Shown in pieces: positions 12,928 through 21,820 of a stretch of 46,124 nt of DNA; the first letter of the stretch is position 1; every line of letters starts with the position of its first letter. Source of the DNA: a virus; IMG/VR virus record IMGVR_UViG_3300009194_000017, positions 1-46,124 of that record. One strand, written 5' to 3'. Both the position numbers and the translations under genes were made by a program. The notes beneath the pieces were generated by a model that did not search any database, had not been told where the DNA came from, and saw only the letters and a list, made by a program, of their open reading frames with translations.

Positions 12928-15321
12928 ATGTCGTATAAAATTTACGCTCGGCTCTTTGCAGAAAATGGATTTAAAGTATTTCCATTAATAAACTCAAAAT
13001 CAGGACCTGTTAAACCTTTTGGATGGTCAGGACGTAAAGTAAAACCAGACAAAGAACACTTAGCTATACCTGCTACAGATGACGTAGAATTCATTGAGCA
13101 GTGGGACGACATAGTCCAACAGAAATATAAAACGACAGTGCATGGGTACGGGGTACTTGGCACTGGGTGCGTAGTTATTGACGTCGATACCAAAGATGAC
13201 AAAGGCGGCGTTGAGAACTTTAGTGAATTATTCGAAACTTTCGACCTTCCAAAATGTGCACTCGTTGTAAAGTCACAATCTGGCGGCTACCACTTTTACT
13301 ATGGACGGCCTAAAGGCTATGAAACGCGCCATGTAAAGTCTGTTAGTAATTTGAAAGTGCATGGCACTGAGTACACAGGCATTGACATTCGTGGAGACGG
13401 TGGCTTTGTTGTAGGCCCTCAAAAAGCTGGCGAGTGGGAGCAAGGCGTTTACACGATGATCCGTGGTGCGCCTGACGTGCAGCTTAGTAAGTTGCCTGTA
13501 AGCTTCATGGAAGCTATAAGTAACACGACAACTACTCGCAATGACCTTGACAGCATTACGGTCGTTAAAAGTGACGATGACAATGACTATCGAGCACTTT
13601 TGAAGAAAGGCGAATTGCCAGAAGTTTTGCCAAAAGGCGCCAGGAACGAAGGCTTTTTTCTCTTTATCAACGCGCTAAAGAGTAAGGGTCTAGGGCGAAG
13701 CTCAGCAAAAGCTTTGGCAAACCAACTTGCTGAACGATGCGAAGGCGATGATCTAGAAGAGTCCGTCAACATCGATGACATGCTAGATCGTGTCTTTGAG
13801 ATTGATTCTGACAATCCATACGACATTGCTTCAGACATACTGAATCGTGGCTTTTATCAAGTTATCAACTACAAGAATAGACCTGTTTACTGCCTCCCAG
13901 AAGAAAATCCATACCTGACATCCAGAAGATACCATGACTCAGCGACCATGAAGGAGCTGCTGGCTAAATATGCGCGAGTAGTTGTTACAGGGTCAGGTAA
14001 AGAGAAGCTAGTCAATCCAATAGACGTTATACTTCCGCGTATACCTGATGAGTATAAAGTTGATAGTATTGGCTTTATGCCTGGTGCTGATAACGTATTC
14101 TCTATTGGATCGGATGCCAATGCTACAACGTTCATGAATACGTATCGTGAACCTGAATGCGAGCTACCAGAGGATGAGGTTGACCATGAAATTTGGGACG
14201 ACTTTATCAAGCTTGTGACTAGGATTTTTGGAGAACCAGATACTGAGAACCACACGCTTGGTCTTGACTTTTTATCTTGGCTGATCCAAAGGCCGGGTGA
14301 AAAGATGTCAGTGACGCCTCTACTGCTATCAAGAGTTCGAGGTATTGGTAAATCACTCTATTTTAACTTGATCTATCAAATCATGGGCGTTAACAAGTTT
14401 GGTGAGGGTCAAGCTAAAATGGTAAAGCTTGACGAGATCACTGGCAGGTTCTTCGATCCAACAAACGGCTTGGTCAACATGGTCGATGAGGTACAATTCG
14501 GCATTCATCGAAATGTGAGACAGGAATTCAGTAATTTCTGGCGCCACCTTAAGAACCTTGTAACAGCTGAGGTTATACCTGTAGAGGTTAAAGGCGGTGC
14601 GACCATGCAGATGCCTAACACTGCAGCACTGATTATGGCTGGTAACACCGACGGCTTTATTCCAATGGAGGAAATGGATCGTCGAGTGTGGGTTGTTGAT
14701 ACCAATGCTCCGCCTCTTGAAGTTGGCTATGTCGACAGATTATTTGACATTGTTAAAAGCACAAATAGTTGCACGAACCCGTATGAAAGACTTAGACTAA
14801 TTAAGTCATTGCGGTACCATCTCAAGCATCGGAAAATTGAACTTGACATGTCAACGATCCGAGCTCCAATGACTGAAATCAAGCAAGAAATGGTTCGCCA
14901 GTCACTGACAGATCAGGAAGATTGGCTCATCGATTATTTTGAGCAAGGTATTAATTTGCTCGCTGTTGAACCAATTCTTTCTCATAGCTCGCTGCTCTAT
15001 ATTCTTAGAATGGGCGACAAAATTCTACATGAAAATTGGAGGGACGATGCAGAACTAATAATCCGTGATTTGAAGCGTAAAGGGCTTATCATGCCTATAA
15101 GAAAGCACGGCGCCATTAAAAAGCTAACAAATGTGCCTGTCGTGCTACCAAATGGCGAAGTGTCGATGACTAACAAAGATGAGATTCTGTACAAAATAAG
15201 CATGCTAGATGATCTAGATGATGTCACAGACGATGATCTACGTCGCATGTTTTACAGGAACTTGCAAACACTTAAACACCGTCGGTCTTCTGCCACAGAT
15301 GCACAATCACTAGTAGGATGA
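12928..15321 (+). CDS. Primase-helicase (prim-pol N-terminus, superfamily 3-like helicase C-terminus)
   Basis: 797 residues. Residues about 1-200 form a bifunctional primase-polymerase domain: catalytic DxD at D85/D87 (VVIDVDTKD), SGGYHFYY with H122, and GIDIRGDGGFVVGP at 151-164. A linker of about 200 residues follows. The C-terminal half carries a P-loop helicase: Walker A RVRGIGKS (K475) and Walker B NMVDEVQF (D520, E521). This makes RNA or DNA primers and unwinds DNA at the phage fork, as in NrS-1-like and other primase-helicase fusions. It is followed directly by the DNA polymerase gene. Confidence 0.9.
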   Translation: MSYKIYARLFAENGFKVFPLINSKSGPVKPFGWSGRKVKPDKEHLAIPATDDVEFIEQWDDIVQQKYKTTVHGYGVLGTGCVVIDVDTKDDKGGVENFSELFETFDLPKCALVVKSQSGGYHFYYGRPKGYETRHVKSVSNLKVHGTEYTGIDIRGDGGFVVGPQKAGEWEQGVYTMIRGAPDVQLSKLPVSFMEAISNTTTTRNDLDSITVVKSDDDNDYRALLKKGELPEVLPKGARNEGFFLFINALKSKGLGRSSAKALANQLAERCEGDDLEESVNIDDMLDRVFEIDSDNPYDIASDILNRGFYQVINYKNRPVYCLPEENPYLTSRRYHDSATMKELLAKYARVVVTGSGKEKLVNPIDVILPRIPDEYKVDSIGFMPGADNVFSIGSDANATTFMNTYREPECELPEDEVDHEIWDDFIKLVTRIFGEPDTENHTLGLDFLSWLIQRPGEKMSVTPLLLSRVRGIGKSLYFNLIYQIMGVNKFGEGQAKMVKLDEITGRFFDPTNGLVNMVDEVQFGIHRNVRQEFSNFWRHLKNLVTAEVIPVEVKGGATMQMPNTAALIMAGNTDGFIPMEEMDRRVWVVDTNAPPLEVGYVDRLFDIVKSTNSCTNPYERLRLIKSLRYHLKHRKIELDMSTIRAPMTEIKQEMVRQSLTDQEDWLIDYFEQGINLLAVEPILSHSSLLYILRMGDKILHENWRDDAELIIRDLKRKGLIMPIRKHGAIKKLTNVPVVLPNGEVSMTNKDEILYKISMLDDLDDVTDDDLRRMFYRNLQTLKHRRSSATDAQSLVG

Positions 15322-15325
15322 TTTT

Positions 15326-17239
15326 ATGTACACGAATGAGAAATACAACTGTTTAGACCTGGAGACTGATCCGTTGTATGAAGAGATGCGTGAGTACGCA
15401 GCTCTTGAACCATGGCGTTTACGCAATGACCAAGCCAGAATTATGTCAGCAGACCTAATTCGTGGCGATGATTCGATCGATCAAATCGTCAATGAGGGCG
15501 GTGCTAAGGACGAGGATTTCAGAGCTAAGCTTCAAAGTATGCTCGAGAGCCTTGAAGGCGAAATCGTATGGGCTCATAACGCCATCTTTGACGTAGCTTG
15601 GTGTATTGCAATGCTGCAGCCAGAGCGTGGTGGTCCTATTCCAGACTGCATTAGAAAGATCGACTGGCGTGACACTAGCTTGCTGATGAAGTGGCTTATC
15701 AACGGTCAAAAGGCAGAGAAAGCAAAAGTATCGATGTCTCTTGCAAATCTTGTCAAGACATTCATGCCTGAGCATCCTAAGGCTCAAGAGTTTATTGACT
15801 TCAAGTCACAAGGGTTTGACCAAGTTGGTAAGAACCAAGAATACTGGCTTGAGCGTGGTACTCTCGACGTTATAATGACCAAGGCACTGGCATGTAAATA
15901 CACACCTCAAGTGCCTGAATCTATGCGCCGTGGTATGCTTACAGAGTTTAAGTGCATTGTGCCACTTGCTAATGCTTGGCTCAATGGCATTCGTATTGAC
16001 CAAGACCAACTTGCTGAGTGCGAGAAGTATTATGGCAACCGTAAGAAAGACATTGCCAAAGAGCTAGGCGTATCAGAAAAACTATTTAGCTCGCCAAAAC
16101 AGTTGGTTCAATATCTGTTCACGGATTTAGAGCTTAAGCCTGTATCTCAAACTCCTTCAAGTAATCCCGGTACATCTAAAGGTGATTTGCTATGGATTCA
16201 GCGTGATCTTCTTGCCAAGGAAGGTCCAAACGGTGAACGCTATCAGAAAGTCAGCAAAATCCTTGAAGCAAAAGAATCAACAACACTCTACTCAAAATAT
16301 GTCAAAACATGCAAAGAAGCGTTGGCTCATAATGGCGACGGTTACATCTACGGTAGCCCACGACTTTTTGGTACTTACACTGGTCGGATGACTTATAGCA
16401 ATGCCACAATGCGTAAATTCAAGACAGGTATTGCCTTGCACCAAATCCCTCGTAAGGCTACAATGATTCGAGCAATGCTTGTGCCGCATGAAGGCTTTAA
16501 GATTTATGAAGCTGATGCTTCGGGCCAAGAGTCAAGGCTCATGGCTATTAGGTCTGGAGACGCCACAATGCTGAAAGTCTTCAAAGAAGGTCTGAACTTC
16601 CACTCTATGACTGGCTCTAAGATTGTTACCATGGACTATAATGAGTTCATGGAGCTTTATAAAGCCGAAGACGATGATGGCCCGTACACCGAGAAGCGCC
16701 AAATGGGTAAGCTGACCAACCTGTCTTGTAACTACAGGATTTCAGGTAGAGCTTTGGCGAAACAGTCATTTGAGAAGTACGGTGAATTCCTGGATGATGC
16801 GACTGGCAACTTCTTGGTCAAAACATTTAAAGAGTCTTATCCAGGAGTACCATTGTTCTGGAAACAGGCCGTACAAGACTCTCGTCTAAACGGCTATACT
16901 GAAGCCTTTGGTGGTCGACGCTTCAAACTTTGTAATTGGCACACCGATGCCTGGATGACAGAGTCCTCAGCTATTTCGTTCCAAATACAAGGTTCTGGGG
17001 CCTCAATGAAAGAAATTGCAATCGCAGAGCTTTACGAGAAAGTGCCAGAATTCCACTTCTCACTTGACTTGCACGATGCAACATTTGGCTATATCCCAGA
17101 AGCCAATGCAGAAGAGATTAAAGCTAAAGTCGATGAAGTTCTTGATAACATCGATTATAGCAAGCACTGGGGTTTTGAACCGCCAATCGATCTGCCGTAC
17201 GAGTCTAAAATGGGTGAATCATTTAAGGATGTGAAATGA
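15326..17239 (+). CDS. Family A DNA polymerase with 3'-5' exonuclease
   Basis: 637 residues. The exonuclease domain shows DLET (D11, E13) and AHNAIFD (N85, D89). Polymerase motif A is EADASGQESR with D397; motif B is RQMGKLTNLSCNYRISGRAL (R458, K462); motif C is LDLHDATFG with D584. The usual motif C is HDE; here the Glu is replaced by Ala, which is uncommon. Length and domain order fit phage replicative Pol A enzymes. If the adjacent modification operon makes 5-hydroxymethyl-dCTP, this is the polymerase that would incorporate it. Start has AGGATG about 6 nt upstream. Confidence 0.95.
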   Translation: MYTNEKYNCLDLETDPLYEEMREYAALEPWRLRNDQARIMSADLIRGDDSIDQIVNEGGAKDEDFRAKLQSMLESLEGEIVWAHNAIFDVAWCIAMLQPERGGPIPDCIRKIDWRDTSLLMKWLINGQKAEKAKVSMSLANLVKTFMPEHPKAQEFIDFKSQGFDQVGKNQEYWLERGTLDVIMTKALACKYTPQVPESMRRGMLTEFKCIVPLANAWLNGIRIDQDQLAECEKYYGNRKKDIAKELGVSEKLFSSPKQLVQYLFTDLELKPVSQTPSSNPGTSKGDLLWIQRDLLAKEGPNGERYQKVSKILEAKESTTLYSKYVKTCKEALAHNGDGYIYGSPRLFGTYTGRMTYSNATMRKFKTGIALHQIPRKATMIRAMLVPHEGFKIYEADASGQESRLMAIRSGDATMLKVFKEGLNFHSMTGSKIVTMDYNEFMELYKAEDDDGPYTEKRQMGKLTNLSCNYRISGRALAKQSFEKYGEFLDDATGNFLVKTFKESYPGVPLFWKQAVQDSRLNGYTEAFGGRRFKLCNWHTDAWMTESSAISFQIQGSGASMKEIAIAELYEKVPEFHFSLDLHDATFGYIPEANAEEIKAKVDEVLDNIDYSKHWGFEPPIDLPYESKMGESFKDVK

Positions 17240-17727
17240 TCACTCAAGATGAATTAAAGTCTATACTTCATTATGACCCAGAAACAGGGATTTTTAGATG
17301 GCTTACAGGTGATAATGGCCAAATAATTGGAGGCATTGCTGGATCATCGAGTGGTGGAAAAAGAATTAGAATAGGAATTAATGGTAAGCAATATAAAGCT
17401 CACAGATTAGCTTTTATGTATCAACTAGGACGATGGCCTAAAAATTTAGTCGATCATAAAAATAGAAATCCATTAGATAATGCATGGAAAAATTTAAGGG
17501 AGGCTACGTATTCTCAGAATCTTTGTAACACGCAGCGGAAATCATCTACTGGATACAAAAATGTATATCCGCAATCTAACGGCACATACTATGTAAAGAT
17601 TTGCATGCATAATAAAGCTGTGTATGAGCGAGGATTCGAAACTGTAGATGCAGCTTTTGAATATTCAAAAATACTTCGAAAACAACTTCATGGCGAATTT
17701 TCAAATCATGGCGAGGAATTATCATGA
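17236..17727 (+). CDS. HNH homing endonuclease with AP2 domain
   Basis: 163 residues. HNH motif: H56 in KAHRLAF, VDHKN (D73, H74) and N86 in NAWKNLRE, followed by an AP2-type DNA-binding domain (STGYKNVYPQSNGTYYVKI to GFETVDAAFEYSKI, ending HGEFSNHGE). This is the usual layout of free-standing phage homing endonucleases. It is inserted exactly between the polymerase and Cas4-like nuclease genes with 4-nt overlaps at both ends, and its DNA is more AT-rich than its neighbours, both signs of an invading selfish gene. Confidence 0.92.
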   Translation: MITQDELKSILHYDPETGIFRWLTGDNGQIIGGIAGSSSGGKRIRIGINGKQYKAHRLAFMYQLGRWPKNLVDHKNRNPLDNAWKNLREATYSQNLCNTQRKSSTGYKNVYPQSNGTYYVKICMHNKAVYERGFETVDAAFEYSKILRKQLHGEFSNHGEELS

Positions 17728-18443
17728 GTAAGATAATGGCACTTTCGCACTCACGCATCAACGACTTTGACCAATGCGCGTTGAAATTCAAGCTCAAGTA
17801 TATCGACAAAGCACCGGAATTCAAAATGGATAAGTCTAAGTCGCCGCATCTTATAAAGGGTGAGAAGATTCACAAATATCTTGAGGATTATGTCAATCAC
17901 AGAAAAGAAGGCCGTGATGACATTGGTGAGAATTCTCTCGATGCAGTTGAAAATGGTAAAGAGTTTGCAGACAGCATCATTGACCTGTATGGCCCTGAAA
18001 ATGTATTCGCTGAATTACAGTTGGCTATCGACAAAGATTGGCGGCCTGTAGACTGGTTTAGTCCAGATGCTTATATGCGAGCCATAGTCGACTTCTCAGC
18101 GTATGGCCATAACATCTCTGAAGCCATAGATTGGAAAAGTGGCAAGTTTACAAATTACACGCCAGATTCTGGTTTTGGCCAGCTTGAATTGACAGCTGGC
18201 TTTATCTTCGCATTGAAGCCTGAGATTGAGCGTGTACAGACACAGTATGCGTATGTTGAGCATCGTAAAGCTGTCAAGAAAGTATATACTGCTGATGACT
18301 ACATTCCAATCAGGCAATACTTTGATGCTAAGTCTGAAGAGGTAAATGCCGAAGAGAAGTTCCTCCCTAAAAAGAACCGCTTTTGCCGATGGTGCGAAGC
18401 TACAAAATCAATGTGTCCTCATGCAACAAAAGAAGACTTTTAA
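17724..18443 (+). CDS. PD-(D/E)XK exonuclease, Cas4/RecB-like with Fe-S cysteines
   Basis: 239 residues. LSHSRINDFDQCALKF at the start carries C18; then GEKIH (H50), E97, VD (D123), IDWKSGK (D136, K138), and QLELTAGFI, the RecB-type nuclease motifs. C221, C224 and C231 near the C-terminus together with C18 match the four-Cys 4Fe-4S arrangement of Cas4 and AddB nucleases. It probably resects or processes DNA ends during replication or recombination. No CRISPR array is nearby. Confidence 0.9.
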   Translation: MSKIMALSHSRINDFDQCALKFKLKYIDKAPEFKMDKSKSPHLIKGEKIHKYLEDYVNHRKEGRDDIGENSLDAVENGKEFADSIIDLYGPENVFAELQLAIDKDWRPVDWFSPDAYMRAIVDFSAYGHNISEAIDWKSGKFTNYTPDSGFGQLELTAGFIFALKPEIERVQTQYAYVEHRKAVKKVYTADDYIPIRQYFDAKSEEVNAEEKFLPKKNRFCRWCEATKSMCPHATKEDF

Positions 18444-18480
18444 GGCATCGTGTAAAGCGATCGAAGTCGGAGATGATGCC

Positions 18481-18609
18481 ATGGCTTGTAAGCGGTGTCA
18501 ATATATTTGGCGCAAGGGTATCAAGCCACCTAGGTGCAAGAATAAGATGACTAAATCCATACACAAGAAGCTTCCTGTAGTCATCTTCGGCTTAGATCGA
18601 GTAGAATAG
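18481..18609 (+). CDS. Small zinc-ribbon-like protein
   Basis: 42 residues from ATG 18481 with CGGAGA about 8 nt upstream: MACKRCQYIWRKGIKPPRCK, then a basic tail. CxxC plus a later Cys and a W-x-R-x3-PP pattern resemble short phage zinc-ribbon proteins, although the fourth Cys of a full zinc site is missing. An ATG at 18421, overlapping the nuclease gene, would give a 62-residue form with one more Cys. Probably nucleic-acid- or protein-binding; function unknown. Confidence 0.6.
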   Translation: MACKRCQYIWRKGIKPPRCKNKMTKSIHKKLPVVIFGLDRVE

Positions 18610-18615
18610 GTTGAT

Positions 18616-18696
18616 CGCTCTGAATAGCTGCTAATTCTAGCTATATTACCCTACGGGCTGACCTGCTAAAAGTTTAGTGGGAGCGCTTTCAGAGCG
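18616..18696 (-). repeat. Dispersed hairpin element, copy 3
   Basis: Read leftward, the core AGCCCGTAGGGTAATATAGC lies between perfect 9-bp arms CGCTCTGAA (18688-18696) and TTCAGAGCG (18616-18624). It fills the gap between the zinc-ribbon gene and the VRR-NUC gene and is oriented against local transcription. Confidence 0.85.
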
Positions 18697-18721
18697 GCGC
18701 ATTTTATAAGAGGTAGCTAAA

Positions 18722-19051
18722 GTGAGCACTCCTGAAAACAAGGTAAAAGAATGGGCTAAGCGTAAGTTAAAGAAAGAACTGCCAGATGTTTGGCTTTATG
18801 CGCCACCCGGCGGATTTTATGGAAAGGCGGGCGTACCCGACCAGTTAGGCGTTTGGCGTGGAGTATTCTTTGCTATTGAGTATAAGGCCGATGCCAAGAA
18901 ACACCCAACTGAAATTCAGATGGTGCAGCTAAAACACCTCGATAGACAAGGTTGTATTGCCTGTGTTTTGAAGGGCAAAAATACAGGTCGGCTAGATAAC
19001 TTAATATCGATAATTAAGGAGAAAGCCCGTGGCTTTAAAGATACCGTTTGA
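18722..19051 (+). CDS. VRR-NUC domain nuclease
   Basis: 109 residues with a GTG start and AAGAGG about 9 nt upstream. It carries the VRR-NUC (PD-D/E-XK-like) signature: GVPDQLGV (D40), FFAIEYKA (E53, K55) and TEIQ (Q66). Stand-alone VRR-NUC proteins are common in phages next to SNF2 helicases and may act as Holliday-junction or flap nucleases. It overlaps the helicase gene by 23 nt, so the two probably work together. Confidence 0.92.
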   Translation: MSTPENKVKEWAKRKLKKELPDVWLYAPPGGFYGKAGVPDQLGVWRGVFFAIEYKADAKKHPTEIQMVQLKHLDRQGCIACVLKGKNTGRLDNLISIIKEKARGFKDTV

Positions 19052-20432
19052 CCAATACGATTGGCCGATTGCAAACCCAGATTGGAAGCCCTTTAAACAC
19101 CAGGTTGAAACTACAAGGTTTTTGATCACTAATAAGCGTGGCTACGTGCTAAACGAGTTGGGCACGGGTAAAACAATGTCAGCTCTATGGGCGACAGATT
19201 TTTTGATGAAAAATAGCGTCATTAACAAAGTCCTGGTCGTTGGTCCTCTATCAACTATGGGCACAGTGTGGTATGACTCTATTCGTCAAAACCTTGGTAC
19301 TAAGTCCGTAGGCGTGGCGCATGGCCCTAAGCAAAAGCGTATTAACGTCATAAAGCAGCAATTCGAGTACACGATCATCAACCATGATGGCGTCAAGATA
19401 CTTGAAGATGAGTTGATTAATGCTAAGTACGATGTGATTATCATCGATGAGTTGACAGCTTTTAAAACCTACAGCACTGATCGCTCAAAGGCTATGCGCC
19501 GAGTGGCTAAGCATGCTAAAGCTGTATGGGGCTTAACAGGTAATGTGACGCCTAATAAGCCTACTGAGGCGTTTGGCCAAGCAAAACTTGTAAACCCTAA
19601 TCACCCTAATGTACCACGTTATTTCACGAAGTTTAGAAATCTTGTTGAGCGTGAAGTAGCTCCAAGGATTTGGGTGCCAAAAGACGGTTGTGAAAAGGAA
19701 GTCTTTAAGATTCTCCAGCCAGCAATCCGTTACAAGCGTGACGAATGTATTGACATCCCTGATCTTAATCATATCACAGTTAATGTTGATATGAGCGAGC
19801 AGCAGAAGCAAGCTTATGAAGACGTGCGCAAAGCTCTAATTCATGAGTATGAAAATGACATGATCACAGCTTCAAATGCAGGCGTCAAGCTCTTTAAGCT
19901 CTTGCAAATTGCAGCAGGGTGGGTTAAGTCAGACGAAGGCGAAGTTATTGAGCTTGATAGTCAGCCAAGACTTGATCGATTGCTCAATATCTATGAAGAG
20001 CTTGATACTAAGAAATTGGTTGTCTTTACAAGTTTTAGAGCGTCAGTTGAAGGCGTAACTAAGTTTCTGAAGAAGAAAGGCATTAAAGCTGAGTATATCC
20101 ACGGCAGCGTTAAGCAGGATGTTCGAGCCAATTTGATCAGGCAATTCCAAATGGGCGACCTTGAAGTGCTTGTCATACAACCAAGATCTGCTTCACATGG
20201 TATTACTCTGACTGCGTCAAATACCATTGTATGGCACAGCTTAGATATGAGCGGTGAAACTGTATCACAGGCTAATGGTCGTATATCACGAATTGGTCAG
20301 TCAAGGGTACAAACAATCTATAATTTCGTAGGTTGTAGCTCCGAAGCCCATGCGTTAAAAATGCTGACAGATAAGCAGTCTAGGGCCAATGATGTGCTAG
20401 ACCTGTTTAAAGAAGTTGTGTTCTCAAACTGA
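19029..20432 (+). CDS. SNF2/DEAD-type helicase
   Basis: 467 residues, GTG start with AAGGAG 7 nt upstream. Walker A LNELGTGKT (K48), Walker B VIIIDELTAFK (D140, E141), GLTGNVTPN (motif III), VVFTSFRASVEG (motif IV) and QANGRISRIGQ (motif VI) define an SF2 SNF2-family ATPase. In phages these follow VRR-NUC genes and are thought to remodel DNA or displace proteins during replication or recombination. Length is normal for the compact phage form. Confidence 0.93.
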   Translation: MALKIPFDQYDWPIANPDWKPFKHQVETTRFLITNKRGYVLNELGTGKTMSALWATDFLMKNSVINKVLVVGPLSTMGTVWYDSIRQNLGTKSVGVAHGPKQKRINVIKQQFEYTIINHDGVKILEDELINAKYDVIIIDELTAFKTYSTDRSKAMRRVAKHAKAVWGLTGNVTPNKPTEAFGQAKLVNPNHPNVPRYFTKFRNLVEREVAPRIWVPKDGCEKEVFKILQPAIRYKRDECIDIPDLNHITVNVDMSEQQKQAYEDVRKALIHEYENDMITASNAGVKLFKLLQIAAGWVKSDEGEVIELDSQPRLDRLLNIYEELDTKKLVVFTSFRASVEGVTKFLKKKGIKAEYIHGSVKQDVRANLIRQFQMGDLEVLVIQPRSASHGITLTASNTIVWHSLDMSGETVSQANGRISRIGQSRVQTIYNFVGCSSEAHALKMLTDKQSRANDVLDLFKEVVFSN

Positions 20433-20443
20433 GTGTTTTAGAG

Positions 20444-20471
20444 TTTACATTACTAGCAGCCAGTGTATAAT
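20444..20471 (+). promoter_or_regulatory. Sigma70-like promoter for the ssDNA-binding and modification operon
   Basis: TTTACA (20444-20449), a 16-bp spacer, TATAAT (20466-20471). It lies 12 bp after the helicase stop and about 34 bp before the next start. It could give extra transcription of the ssDNA-binding and cytosine-modification genes downstream. Confidence 0.75.
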
Positions 20472-20504
20472 AGCACTTGTAAATTCAAATAAGGTGATAA
20501 CTAA

Positions 20505-20894
20505 ATGGCTGACGTAGCAAGCAAAGTAAATCAGTACATTCAGATTCGAAACGACCTCGATGCTAAGCGCAAAGAGTATCAAGAAATTGAGCGAGAATTA
20601 AAAGCTCAGCTCGAAGATATTCAATTTGAGATTCTTAATATCTCAGATGAATTAGGCGTCGATAGTTTGAAAACTGAATTTGGTACAGCGTATCGGTCAG
20701 TTAAAACATCCTATCGAATCCTTGACTGGGAAGCCTATTTAGAATGGGCCGAGCAGCATGGCGCTTTGCATACATTGCAAAAGCGTGTAACAAAGTCCGC
20801 AGTGGACGAGGTAGTCAACGAAGACCTTGACGGTGACCTGCCACCTGGACTTGATCTGTATAGTGAAGTAACCATCAACATAAGGAAGGGCTAA
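20505..20894 (+). CDS. Hypothetical coiled-coil replication-region protein
   Basis: 129 residues. Residues about 1-50 are a coiled coil (IQIRNDLDAKRKEYQEIERE); the rest is a compact domain (TEFGTAYRSVKTSYRILDWE, then WAEQHGALHTLQKRV). AAGGTG stands 10 nt upstream of the ATG. It is one base before the likely ssDNA-binding gene and probably serves the same process. The family is familiar from phage replication clusters, but I cannot name its function. Confidence 0.75.
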   Translation: MADVASKVNQYIQIRNDLDAKRKEYQEIERELKAQLEDIQFEILNISDELGVDSLKTEFGTAYRSVKTSYRILDWEAYLEWAEQHGALHTLQKRVTKSAVDEVVNEDLDGDLPPGLDLYSEVTINIRKG

Positions 20895-20895
20895 T

Positions 20896-21768
20896 ATGTC
20901 TACTCCAGCTATCCCAGAACATCTCAAGAAATACCAAGAGCAAAGCGCCACGTCCTCTGAAGCTCAAAGCTTGGCTGACAGTGGTAATCCTACAATTCCT
21001 CGCCTGTCTATTAAGGGTGGCAAGTTTCGCTTTATTCAAGGCGAAGAGGAGTCAAAGAAGTTTAATTCCGTCGATGTAGTTGTTGTTGGCGTCGATCCTG
21101 AAGGCGGTCGAATGAATAAGACTTTTTACAAGTCAGCATTTGATCCGTCAAACCCTGAGCCACCTGATTGCTCATCAATTAACGGCGTAGTTCCAGATTC
21201 ATGGGTCGCAGAGCCACAAGCTTCGGCTTGTGCACGTTGTCCTATGAATGCCTTTGGCTCTGCCACTAATGCTCAAGGTCAACGCACTAAGGGCAAAGCT
21301 TGTAAAGACAGCAAGTGGCTATGGGTTGTCAAACTCGATGAGATTGATGAAGAATCTCCAACAGTTTGGTGTCTCAATGTGCCAGCATCCTCTCTCAAAG
21401 CTCTGAGCGCATTCGGCCGTCAAGTGAATAAGACTGGCTTGCCTCTACATGTTATTCATACACGTATCGAGCTTGACGATGAGTTTGATTATCCTGTGCT
21501 TGATTTGCAAATTGCGGGTTATCTCGATGAGAAACAGTGTGCAATTGCGGACGAAGTCCATGATGACAAACCTTGGCGTGATCTTGTAGGCGATACAAGT
21601 GTACCTCAGGGTGCTTTGGCTCAACAAAAAGCTGAGTCACAAGGTCTGGTAGAGCATCAGCCTGCTGAGCGCGAAGTGCAAAGCACTAAGACTGAGCAGT
21701 CTACAACTGCACAAAAACCGTCATCTGCTGACACGTCTAACCCTGACGCAGCTGTAGAGAACTGGTAA
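20896..21768 (+). CDS. Putative ssDNA-binding protein
   Basis: 290 residues. The N-terminal domain (IPRLSIKGGKFRFIQGEEE) resembles a phage family described as single-stranded DNA-binding. A Cys cluster (CARCPMNAFGS, then KACKD) may bind zinc. After about residue 235 there is a disordered Gln/Ser/Thr/Glu tail ending DAAVENW, reminiscent of the acidic-aromatic tails that let SSB proteins recruit partners. It sits between the helicase and the modification genes. Naming as SSB is from pattern and context, not a strong domain match. Confidence 0.65.
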   Translation: MSTPAIPEHLKKYQEQSATSSEAQSLADSGNPTIPRLSIKGGKFRFIQGEEESKKFNSVDVVVVGVDPEGGRMNKTFYKSAFDPSNPEPPDCSSINGVVPDSWVAEPQASACARCPMNAFGSATNAQGQRTKGKACKDSKWLWVVKLDEIDEESPTVWCLNVPASSLKALSAFGRQVNKTGLPLHVIHTRIELDDEFDYPVLDLQIAGYLDEKQCAIADEVHDDKPWRDLVGDTSVPQGALAQQKAESQGLVEHQPAEREVQSTKTEQSTTAQKPSSADTSNPDAAVENW

Positions 21769-21777
21769 CTATCCACA

Positions 21778-21799
21778 AGGCGCTACGATCGTAGCGCCT
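21778..21799. promoter_or_regulatory. Perfect 22-bp palindrome before the carbamoyltransferase gene
   Basis: Half-site AGGCGCTACGA followed directly by its complement, with no loop. No T tract follows, so it is more likely an operator or mRNA structure than a terminator. Partial relatives (AAGATCGTAGCGC at 7390-7402, GTGCTACGATAGTGC near 6037) occur in early intergenic DNA. Confidence 0.6.
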
Positions 21800-21820
21800 A
21801 ACTTCTCTTGGAGATTGTTT

